Shown here: piece after piece, positions 7,130 through 12,712 of the stretch | Numbering within the stretch: position 1 is the first letter of the stretch | How the letters are laid out: every line of letters begins with the position of its first letter | From: Leucothrix mucor | GTDB lineage: Bacteria > Pseudomonadota > Gammaproteobacteria > Thiotrichales > Thiotrichaceae | DNA length: 12,712 bases | Reading direction: 5' to 3' | Assembly: GCA_011322515.1 (NCBI GenBank) | Contig: DRMS01000194.1 | Location: 1-12,712 of the forward strand | Position numbers and translations under genes: made by a program | The notes under the pieces: model-generated | What the model was told of the DNA's origin: nothing | Seen by the model: only the letters and a program-made list of their open reading frames with translations | The model's database searches: none

Positions 7130-7417
7130 TAGGAAGGAGCATGAAATAACGTCCAGAAGCTATAATGCAGAATGTTTATTTCAGATTAGATGAACTCATG
7201 AGGGGCATCGTTATTCTATGCAATCAATGAGATCATCCTATCGTTTTTCACATAAATAATTACACCCTTCGACTTCGCTCAGGGTACAGCTCCCTGAGCG
7301 AAGTCGAAGGGTGCGGAAATTTAATAAATGAATGTCTATAGCAGGGATAAAAGGTCGTATGTCCCTCTTTTTGGGTACAAGTTAAAGATCAAGACGTTGT
7401 TTCGTGCTCATTCCTAA
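7130..7417. repeat. Family B MITE-like element disrupted by a ~104-bp insertion
   Basis: The left part (7130-7238) follows the left ~115 bp of the copies at 273-436 and 12546-12712, and the right part (from 7343) follows their right end to CATTCCTAA near 7417. Between them, at the point where the intact copies read ATCC-AAGCTGGGAT, lie about 104 extra bases containing a perfect palindrome. A second, shorter difference of about 23 bases sits near 7354-7377. This copy is also the most diverged of the long ones, consistent with an old insertion later used as a landing site. Confidence 0.7.
7263..7313. repeat. Perfect 22-bp inverted repeat with 7-base loop
   Basis: Arms 7263-7284 and 7292-7313 are exact reverse complements (CACCCTTCGACTTCGC... 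paired with ...GCGAAGTCGAAGGGTG). The CCCTTCGAC...CTCAGGG type resembles the inner arms of the element at 7499-7666. It lies within the extra DNA in the disrupted family B copy. There is no T-run next to it, and it is 150 bp beyond nirD, so it is a mobile palindromic unit rather than a dedicated terminator. Confidence 0.85.
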
Positions 7418-7498
7418 GACGAGTAGCATCATTGCTCTGTTATAAACCATGCCAATGGATGTAAGTAAGAAGTCAAAGTCCTTATTTGCATGTTTTTA

Positions 7499-7666
7499 GG
7501 CTACCAACTTAAGGCGGGACAAGTAACGTCATAGCAAACAACCCGCCCCCTTCGACAAGCTCAGGGAGCTAGCCCTTCGGTAGACTCAGGACACCGCTTC
7601 CTGAGCTTGTCGAAGGGTGCGGGTGAATAGCAGAAACATGAACTGTCCCGCCTTAAACTGGTAGCC
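7499..7666. repeat. 168-bp foldback MITE-like element with TA flanks, family A
   Basis: Terminal inverted repeats of 23 bp (7499-7521 and 7644-7666, starting GGCTACCA and ending TGGTAGCC) match at all but two positions. Both ends are flanked by TA (7497-7498 and 7667-7668), as expected for a TA target duplication. Inner arms (about 7542-7566 and 7599-7624, CCTTCGACAAGCTCAGG type) make a second stem around one copy of the 25-bp unit that is expanded at 1-99. No protein is encoded. TA duplication would fit mobilisation by an IS630/Tc1-like transposase; this is inference. Confidence 0.8.
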
Positions 7667-7771
7667 TATTTTTACATCTCGATGAGACAAAATATCTCAA
7701 TTTACCCCATCTCAACTGATTAAAAACAAATCTAAAATAAAGCTACCCACCTTATACCTCCGCTTCCCTAA

Positions 7772-7788
7772 TGCGCCAAAATAGAGCA
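7772..7788. promoter_or_regulatory. NtrC-like enhancer site
   Basis: TGCGCCAAAATAGAGCA matches TGCACCANNNTGGTGCA at 11 of 14 defined positions. Its centre is about 130 bp upstream of the predicted transcription start of the nitrate reductase operon, a typical enhancer distance. Confidence 0.55.
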
Positions 7789-7804
7789 TAACAACTAAAA
7801 AACG

Positions 7805-7821
7805 TGCTCCTTTATTGGTCA
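7805..7821. promoter_or_regulatory. Second, weaker NtrC-like site
   Basis: TGCTCCTTTATTGGTCA matches the NtrC dyad at 9 of 14 defined positions. Its centre is 33 bp from that of the site at 7772-7788, close to the 31-bp spacing of the pair in the transporter/nirB control region. Confidence 0.4.
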
Positions 7822-7883
7822 GACTTCTATTTCAAGACGTTAATCCCCCTATAACACAAGGCTAATGATCTATTTTTGTTTAT

Positions 7884-7899
7884 TGGCATAACAATTGCA
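7884..7899 (+). promoter_or_regulatory. Sigma-54 (-24/-12) promoter of the nitrate reductase operon
   Basis: TGGCATAACAATTGCA is a full match to TGGCAY-N5-TTGCW, with GG (7885-7886) and GC (7897-7898) ten bases apart. The predicted start is near 7910, giving a ~29-nt leader before the ATG at 7939. It should drive the three genes through 12421. Confidence 0.88.
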
Positions 7900-7938
7900 T
7901 AACCTTAGTTAATCAATTATTAACAATCGAGAATCTAC

Positions 7939-10143
7939 ATGTTATTCGGACGAACTAAAAAGAACCCTATTAAAATAGCCGATAAGGGCGTTAAAGAGTG
8001 GAAATATGCTGCTTGTGGTTATTGCTCCACAGGTTGTTCTATTGAGGTGGGCTTCAATGAAGCAGGCAAGCCTGTTAGCTCGCGTGGGGTCGCGGATGCA
8101 GATGTGAATCGTGGCAAGTTGTGTTTAAAAGGTATTTTTGAGCATGAGTTATTTGATTCTGCGGGGCGTGGCACAGTGCCATTAATGCGAGACCATTGGC
8201 ATCAGGAATGGCAGGAGTCTGACTGGGACACAACATTGGATAAAACGCATAGTGAGATCAGGCGTATTCAAGAAAAATACGGGCGTGATTCGTTTGCGAT
8301 TATCTCAACAGGGCAGATGTTGACCGAGGAGTTTTATACGCTGGGTAAGCTCACGCGTGGCTTGATTGGCACCAATAATTATGATGGCAATACCACACTC
8401 TGTATGGCATCGGCAGTCTCAGGGTATAAACGTTCATTTGGGTCGGACGGCCCTCCAGGTTGTTATGAGGATTTTGAGCATACCGATTGTTTAATCGCAT
8501 GGGGGTCTAATTTACCTGAGCAACATCCTATTATTTACTGGCGCATGAAAGAAGCGCAAGAGAAGCGTAATTTCCCGCTGATTGTAATTGATCCACGCGT
8601 CACCATGCTAGCTCAAAATGCCCATATGCACTTGGCAATCACTCCTGGCACGGATGTGGTATTACAAAATGCAATGATGTATGTGATTTTAGATGAGGGC
8701 TTGGAAGACAAGGATTATATTGAAGCCAATACCAATGGAATTGAGGCATTAAGAGCAGAAGTCGCTAATTATGATCCTGTTACTGCACAAAAAATCTGTG
8801 GTATTGATGAAGATACCATTCGTAATGTGGCACGTCTCTTTGCTAAAGCCCCTGCGGCAATGCAAATCTGGACAATGGGGATTAATCAATCCACCCACGG
8901 ATCAGATGGCGTGGTCGGAATTAATAACCTAGCATTGTTAACAGGCAATATTGGCAAAGCAGGCGGTACATCACTTTCAATTACAGGACAGTGTAATGCA
9001 ATGGGGACACGCGAATGGTCGTCTTGTTCGGGTTTGCCGAATCATCGCGCATTAGAAAATGCACAGGATCGTGAGGATATTGCTAAGTTTTGGAATATTG
9101 ATCCTGAATTTTTCCCTAAAAAGCGTGGCATGTTTCAAACTGATATTTATGCAGCGATAGAAACAGGTGAAATCAAAGGAATTTGGTTAATCGCCACTAA
9201 TCCGCTGTCATCGCTACCCAATACCGCACGGATTCGTAAAGCGATGGAAAAATTGGAATTCTGCGTAGTACAGGATTGCTATCAAGATTCTGAAAGCAAC
9301 CAATATGCCCATGTCTTTCTCCCCGCTGGCACATGGGCAGAGAAAGATGGTGTCATGACCAATACTGAGCGTCGTATTAACCGCATCACCCCATTAATGC
9401 AACCACCCGCCGAAGCCAAGCCAGACTTATGGATATTCAACCGCATGGCGGAACGTTTTAATACGGAAGGCAAGGTTACCTTCCCTGAAAAAGCGGGCGA
9501 TATTTTCCTAGAAATGGGTGAATTATCTAAAGGTCGATTATCTGATAATTCAGGGATGACGCATGAGCTAATCGAAGAAAATCGCGGTATTCAATGGCCT
9601 TACACCGCAGATCAACGTGATGCTGGTGAATCCCCAAAGAAAGGTGGCGTGCGTTTGTATACAGAAACCGCAACTTTCCGCTATCCCGATGGCAAAGCTA
9701 AATTAATTCCACTGCCCTTTATTGATAATAATGAAGTCCCTGATGATAAATTTCCTTTCTGGTTAAATACAGGACGCTTAATTGAACATTGGCATGGGCG
9801 CACTAAAACGGGAAAAATTGGTAACAATAATAAATACAGCCCGATTCCTTTTATTGAAATTAGTCCCGATGCGGCGGCGGAGTTAGGCATTCAACGCGGT
9901 GATTATGTGCGTTTAGTCTCTCGTCGAGCGGATGCCATTGTGATGGCAACCCCAACACAACGAGTCGCTAAAAATATGATCTTTCTCCCGTTTCACTTCC
10001 ATGATTGCGCTAATCGTTTAACGCTGGGTTTATTAGACCCGCATTCACGCCAACCTGCTTATAAACAAAATGCAGTGCGTATAGAGCGCATTGAGGATCA
10101 AGCAGCTGCGGCTAAGTTAAGCATGGAAATGCGTAAGTTTTAA
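7939..10143 (+). CDS. nasA: Assimilatory-type nitrate reductase, molybdopterin catalytic subunit
   Basis: 734 residues, the length of NarB/NasA-type assimilatory enzymes and shorter than NarG or SoeA. It reduces nitrate to nitrite at a molybdenum bis-MGD centre. An N-terminal [4Fe-4S] motif is present: Cys26, Cys29, Cys33 and Cys62 (ACGYCSTGC, then KLCLKG). The segment TTLCMASAVSGYKRSFG with Cys155 as the likely Mo ligand, followed by GSDGPPGCYEDFEHTDC, is typical of Nas/Nap enzymes. The C-terminal dinucleotide-binding domain (about 605-725) has TGRLIEHWHGRTKTG and LDPHSRQPAYKQNAVRIE. The N-terminus lacks a twin-arginine signal, so it works in the cytoplasm, which fits assimilation rather than periplasmic respiration. 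Neither the C-terminal [2Fe-2S] domain of Klebsiella-type NasA nor a NasB flavoprotein is present; the next gene, 11 bp downstream, encodes an iron-sulfur/membrane fusion. A formate dehydrogenase or other DMSO-reductase family enzyme is the alternative, but Cys-Met at the Mo site and the nirBD/transporter context favour nitrate. Confidence 0.88.
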   Translation: MLFGRTKKNPIKIADKGVKEWKYAACGYCSTGCSIEVGFNEAGKPVSSRGVADADVNRGKLCLKGIFEHELFDSAGRGTVPLMRDHWHQEWQESDWDTTLDKTHSEIRRIQEKYGRDSFAIISTGQMLTEEFYTLGKLTRGLIGTNNYDGNTTLCMASAVSGYKRSFGSDGPPGCYEDFEHTDCLIAWGSNLPEQHPIIYWRMKEAQEKRNFPLIVIDPRVTMLAQNAHMHLAITPGTDVVLQNAMMYVILDEGLEDKDYIEANTNGIEALRAEVANYDPVTAQKICGIDEDTIRNVARLFAKAPAAMQIWTMGINQSTHGSDGVVGINNLALLTGNIGKAGGTSLSITGQCNAMGTREWSSCSGLPNHRALENAQDREDIAKFWNIDPEFFPKKRGMFQTDIYAAIETGEIKGIWLIATNPLSSLPNTARIRKAMEKLEFCVVQDCYQDSESNQYAHVFLPAGTWAEKDGVMTNTERRINRITPLMQPPAEAKPDLWIFNRMAERFNTEGKVTFPEKAGDIFLEMGELSKGRLSDNSGMTHELIEENRGIQWPYTADQRDAGESPKKGGVRLYTETATFRYPDGKAKLIPLPFIDNNEVPDDKFPFWLNTGRLIEHWHGRTKTGKIGNNNKYSPIPFIEISPDAAAELGIQRGDYVRLVSRRADAIVMATPTQRVAKNMIFLPFHFHDCANRLTLGLLDPHSRQPAYKQNAVRIERIEDQAAAAKLSMEMRKF

Positions 10144-10154
10144 AGGGTTATAAA

Positions 10155-12044
10155 ATGTTTACAGTACGTGAAAATGAACCAGAATATGCACGGCTACGAA
10201 AAGAGCCGAGCAAAAAAATCAATCAATATGGTAATTCAATTGATACCGTCCCCGCGGATGATGCACTGTGTGGTTTTAGTTTAAATATTAACAGTGATGC
10301 AGAGGTTGGCGAGAATCCTGATCGCTACAAACAACATGGCTTTTATTTTAATGCCGACAACTGTATTGGTTGCCATGCCTGTGAAGCGGCATGTAGCGAG
10401 AAAAACGAAGTGCCGTCTCATTTAGCGTTTCGTTCGGTAGGTTTTGTCGAAGGCGGTACTTATCCTAATTATCAGCGCTTAAATATTTCAATGGCATGTA
10501 ACCATTGCGATGATCCTGTGTGTTTAAAAGGCTGTCCGACCCGTGCTTATACCAAATTTGCGGAATACGGCGCAGTGCTGCAAGACCCTGATATCTGTTT
10601 TGGCTGTGGTTATTGTACGTGGGTTTGCCCTTATAATGCCCCCCAACTTGATCCCGTAGAAGGCACGGTGAGTAAATGCAATATGTGTGTGGATCGCTTA
10701 GAAGTGGGCTTAAAACCTGCCTGTGTCTCCGCTTGTCTAGGCAATGCGTTAGATTTTGGGGTGATTGAGAATACCCCTGAGAATCGTACCCAAGTAAAAA
10801 CAGAAATTCCAGGGTTTCCACGTACCGACATCACTAATCCTAATATTCGTTTTCAACAAACCCGCTCTACTCAACGCGATATGGTACGCGTTGATAATAC
10901 GGCGGTGAAGTATCACAAAGACGACAACACAGGAAAATTCAAACCTGAGCTTGATCCTAAACATGACTTTAAACGTGAATGGAATCTAAAAAAATTACTT
11001 GGCTCACACGAAAGCGCACACGTTGCCTTTACCTTGAGTATTCAAACCGTAATGGGCGCTTTTGTAATGCTGACATTAGGAGCATGGACGGCATTCCCTG
11101 CGATCACTACGTTGAAAGAGAGCAGTGCTTTTATTCCTCTGCTGATTATTTTATTGCTACTAACAGCAACAGGTTTATTTAAATTAAATATGCACTTAGG
11201 CAAACCGCATCGTTTTTACCGTGGTTTTTATAACCTAAAAATGTCGCCTGTGAGCCGTGAAATTGCAGGCATCAGTGCTTTTTTTACAGGCTTGATAGGG
11301 GTTAGCTTCTTCGCTCTGTTTGATCATATCGTGGCTGATACCTTACAAGTTGTGTTTGCTCTGCTTGCCTTGGCAGGTATTGGTCTAGGGGGGTATTTTA
11401 TGTATAAACTCTACCGCATTAAAGCACGTCCTTATTGGGATCATTGGCATACAGGGGCTTCCTTTATTGGTACAGGATTGAGTTTAGGAGCTTTATTAAT
11501 TGCTATTGTTGCCCTTGTTTATTCCGCCATGACACCTGCATTAGCGACTATTTTAGCGAGTTTTATTGCTTTAGGTTTAATCCTTGAAGGCATCGGATTA
11601 TTGGCGCATTCACGAGATTTAAGCCCTGCCGAAAGTGAAGGTGCTGCATCTTTTTATGAGCAATCAACTACCTATGGTTATCCCTACTGGTTGCGTAATG
11701 GTCTATTAATCATCAGCCTTATGATTGCGCTAACGATTGCTTTATTCTCAATGACCAGCCCATTAGGTTTCCTCTTATTGGGCGGTTTGACAGTTAGTGC
11801 TGCCTTGATTGGACGTTCTTTATTCTATGTTCTAGTGATTCCAACCACCATGCCAGGCGCTTTCTTCTGGAGAAACAAAGGCTTTGTTGAACATGCACGC
11901 GAAACAGGATTAGCCGATATGCCACAAATGGGCGTTGCCTATGAAAAGCATCATAAATTTGATGTTCAAGAATTATTACAAACCATCAAAGAAACAACCC
12001 CTAAAGAAGCCATCGCTCAATTTAAGCGTGTGTTTACAGGTTAA
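10155..12044 (+). CDS. DmsB-DmsC fusion: four-cluster ferredoxin plus membrane anchor, likely quinol-oxidising partner of the nitrate reductase
   Basis: 629 residues in one uninterrupted frame, with AGGG ten bases before the ATG. Residues 63-200 form a DmsB-like domain with 16 cysteines in four groups: 70/73/76/80, 115/118/123/127, 148/151/154/158 and 175/178/190/194, the pattern for four [4Fe-4S] clusters. A polar linker (about 205-285) leads to a DmsC-like domain with about eight membrane segments (about 290-560) and the family-like HLGKPHRFYRGFYNLKMSPVSRE region (347-369). In DMSO reductase and relatives these are two subunits that pass electrons from menaquinol through the clusters to the catalytic subunit. 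Here they are fused. With no signal peptide, the cluster domain should face the cytoplasm, matching the catalytic subunit encoded just upstream. The first ~60 residues are an extra N-terminal extension without recognised domain. Quinol use by this complex is inferred from family and context. Confidence 0.88.
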   Translation: MFTVRENEPEYARLRKEPSKKINQYGNSIDTVPADDALCGFSLNINSDAEVGENPDRYKQHGFYFNADNCIGCHACEAACSEKNEVPSHLAFRSVGFVEGGTYPNYQRLNISMACNHCDDPVCLKGCPTRAYTKFAEYGAVLQDPDICFGCGYCTWVCPYNAPQLDPVEGTVSKCNMCVDRLEVGLKPACVSACLGNALDFGVIENTPENRTQVKTEIPGFPRTDITNPNIRFQQTRSTQRDMVRVDNTAVKYHKDDNTGKFKPELDPKHDFKREWNLKKLLGSHESAHVAFTLSIQTVMGAFVMLTLGAWTAFPAITTLKESSAFIPLLIILLLLTATGLFKLNMHLGKPHRFYRGFYNLKMSPVSREIAGISAFFTGLIGVSFFALFDHIVADTLQVVFALLALAGIGLGGYFMYKLYRIKARPYWDHWHTGASFIGTGLSLGALLIAIVALVYSAMTPALATILASFIALGLILEGIGLLAHSRDLSPAESEGAASFYEQSTTYGYPYWLRNGLLIISLMIALTIALFSMTSPLGFLLLGGLTVSAALIGRSLFYVLVIPTTMPGAFFWRNKGFVEHARETGLADMPQMGVAYEKHHKFDVQELLQTIKETTPKEAIAQFKRVFTG

Positions 12045-12064
12045 AAATACTACTGGAGATTAAA

Positions 12065-12421
12065 ATGAAAGAAACAGGCATGAGAAATCCTATTGAGATT
12101 TCGCTTGAACGTTGCCCTGATGGGTATTTAAGACACCCAGAGGAATGGACAGAAGAGATTGCAAAATTACTCGCCTCAGAATGGAAAGGCTTTGAGTTTA
12201 AAGAGGATCATCTGCCGATTCTGTATTTTATTCGAGAGCATCATGCAGAGCACCAAACAACACCCGATGTTCGTGAAGCAACAAAATATATTGCCACACA
12301 GAAAAATATGGATAAAAAAGAAGCTAAAAAATATTTATTTAAGCTATTTCCACATGGTTATATGCAACAAGGTTGCCAACTTGCAGGAATGCGTAGGCCG
12401 ACAGCATGGTGTGTGGGTTGA
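12065..12421 (+). CDS. DsrC/TusE-family protein with atypical C-terminal cysteine arm
   Basis: 118 residues, with GGAG six bases before the ATG at 12065 and 20 bp after the fusion gene, so in the same operon. The family fold is recognisable throughout: GYLRHPEEWTEEIAKLLA near the start, TTPDVREATKYIA in the middle and KKYLFKLFPHGYMQQGCQLAGMRRPTAWC at the end. Classical DsrC ends in Cys-x10-Cys with the last cysteine penultimate; TusE keeps only that last cysteine. Here Cys104 and Cys116 are separated by 11 residues (an extra Trp before the last Cys) and two residues, Val-Gly, follow. Such proteins carry sulfur as persulfide or trisulfide in tRNA thiolation or in sulfite reduction/sulfur oxidation; some paralogues seem regulatory. 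Its place in a nitrate operon argues against plain tRNA thiolation (TusE) and suggests a redox or regulatory role with the reductase. The specific function is unknown. Confidence 0.85.
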   Translation: MKETGMRNPIEISLERCPDGYLRHPEEWTEEIAKLLASEWKGFEFKEDHLPILYFIREHHAEHQTTPDVREATKYIATQKNMDKKEAKKYLFKLFPHGYMQQGCQLAGMRRPTAWCVG

Positions 12422-12545
12422 AGTATTTCAAATATTGATATCTTTTAACAACAAAAAAACTAGTTTAGACTTTTTACCATCTTACTATTTAAGAGTCTGA
12501 CCAAAAATCACGCTGTCTCTCTTTCTTCTTGATGAATGTCTTCCT
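12422..12545. other. Downstream intergenic sequence, no terminator recognised
   Basis: AT-rich sequence after the last operon gene. I see no stem followed by a T-run and no credible reading frame, so the end of the nitrate reductase transcript is not defined here. Confidence 0.5.
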
Positions 12546-12712
12546 AAGGAACGTGCAGGGAATAACCTCCCGAAGTTCTAACGCAGAATTTTTATTTCAG
12601 ATTGGATGAACTCATGAGGCGCATAGTTACTCTACGCAACGAATGAGATCATCCAAGCTGGGATAAAAAGGCAAGTTAGAGATCGGGAAGTTGTTTCATG
12701 CACGTTCCTAAA
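12546..12712. repeat. MITE-like element, family B, full-length copy at window edge
   Basis: Nearly identical to 273-436 along its whole length and in the same orientation. Its ends (GGAACGTGCA... and ...TGCACGTTCC) pair at 23 of 27 positions. The right end coincides with the window end, so the right flank and any target duplication cannot be examined. Compared with 273-436 it has one extra base in the centre. Confidence 0.85.

Larger units (their letters stand above)
7669..7883. other. Upstream control region of the nitrate reductase operon
   Basis: AT-rich DNA without a credible gene, between the last repeat element and the sigma-54 promoter. It contains two candidate NtrC dyads (7772-7788, 7805-7821). 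The first ~100 bases (7669-7770) show nothing I can identify. With the repeats at 7130-7666 this accounts for the 830-bp gap after nirD, except for 7418-7498, which also shows nothing. Confidence 0.7.

Noticed and set aside
7263..7313. Terminator of nirD
   Set aside because: It is a strong palindrome but about 150 bp past the nirD stop, without a T-run, and sits inside inserted repeat DNA.
7939..10143. Formate dehydrogenase or polysulfide/sulfite enzyme as the identity of the molybdoenzyme
   Set aside because: The Mo-site segment LCMASAVSGY, the 734-residue length, the absence of a Tat signal and the nirBD/transporter context fit an assimilatory nitrate reductase better; kept as a low-probability alternative.
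12159..12500. 113-codon frame overlapping the DsrC-like gene in another register
   Set aside because: The overlapping DsrC-family frame has clear homology, a good ribosome site and operon spacing; this one has none.

Overview
The window reads as a chromosomal segment from an AT-rich gammaproteobacterium. A Thiotrichales/Beggiatoa-like sulfur bacterium is my best guess, from the DsrC-family protein, the sigma-54 promoters, the E. coli-like NirB and the many short foldback repeats; the genus is not proven. The central theme is assimilatory nitrate uptake and reduction to ammonium. No rRNA, tRNA, CRISPR array or transposase gene is visible.

Layout. 1-449: two short non-coding repeat elements (one foldback element with an internal 25-bp tandem array, one MITE-like element). 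450-2035, minus strand: an NhaP-type Na+/H+ antiporter followed by an alkyltransferase-like DNA-repair protein (ATL) that overlaps it by one base. 2185-3669, minus strand: a NarK/NasA/NrtP-type nitrate transporter. 3670-4108: divergent control region. 4109-6532: nirB. 6559-6695: hairpin element. 6793-7107: nirD. 7108-7938: repeats, then the control region of the last operon. 7939-12421: an assimilatory-type molybdopterin nitrate reductase, a DmsB-DmsC fusion (four [4Fe-4S] clusters plus membrane anchor) and a DsrC/TusE-like protein, tightly spaced as one operon. 12546-12712: another copy of the MITE-like repeat, cut by the window end.

How it works together. The transporter brings nitrate (possibly nitrite) in. 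The cytoplasmic molybdoenzyme reduces nitrate to nitrite, and NirBD reduces nitrite to ammonium with NAD(P)H. The usual electron donors of assimilatory nitrate reductases (NasB-type flavoprotein or ferredoxin) are not next to the catalytic gene. In their place is a fused iron-sulfur/DmsC-type membrane subunit, which suggests electrons come from the quinol pool. A DsrC-like protein with an unusual C-terminal cysteine arm closes the operon; its role is unknown.

Regulation. Each of the three nitrate transcription units has a near-consensus sigma-54 -24/-12 promoter: 3701-3716 minus strand, 4041-4056 plus strand, 7884-7899 plus strand. Both control regions also carry a pair of NtrC-like 17-bp dyads whose centres lie 31 and 33 bp apart. 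This predicts a nitrogen-limitation regulon under NtrC/RpoN. The promoters also fix the starts of narK and nirB, because upstream in-frame TTG codons lie inside the promoter elements.

Repeats. At least three foldback families are present: a ~165-bp MITE-like element with ~27-bp terminal inverted repeats (273-436, 12546-12712, a disrupted copy at 7130-7417 and a 41-bp remnant at 2124-2164); a 168-bp element bounded by GGCTACC/GGTAGCC (7499-7666, and the right part at 1-168); and a 137-bp hairpin between nirB and nirD. All were found by reading the sequence; family membership outside this window was not checked.
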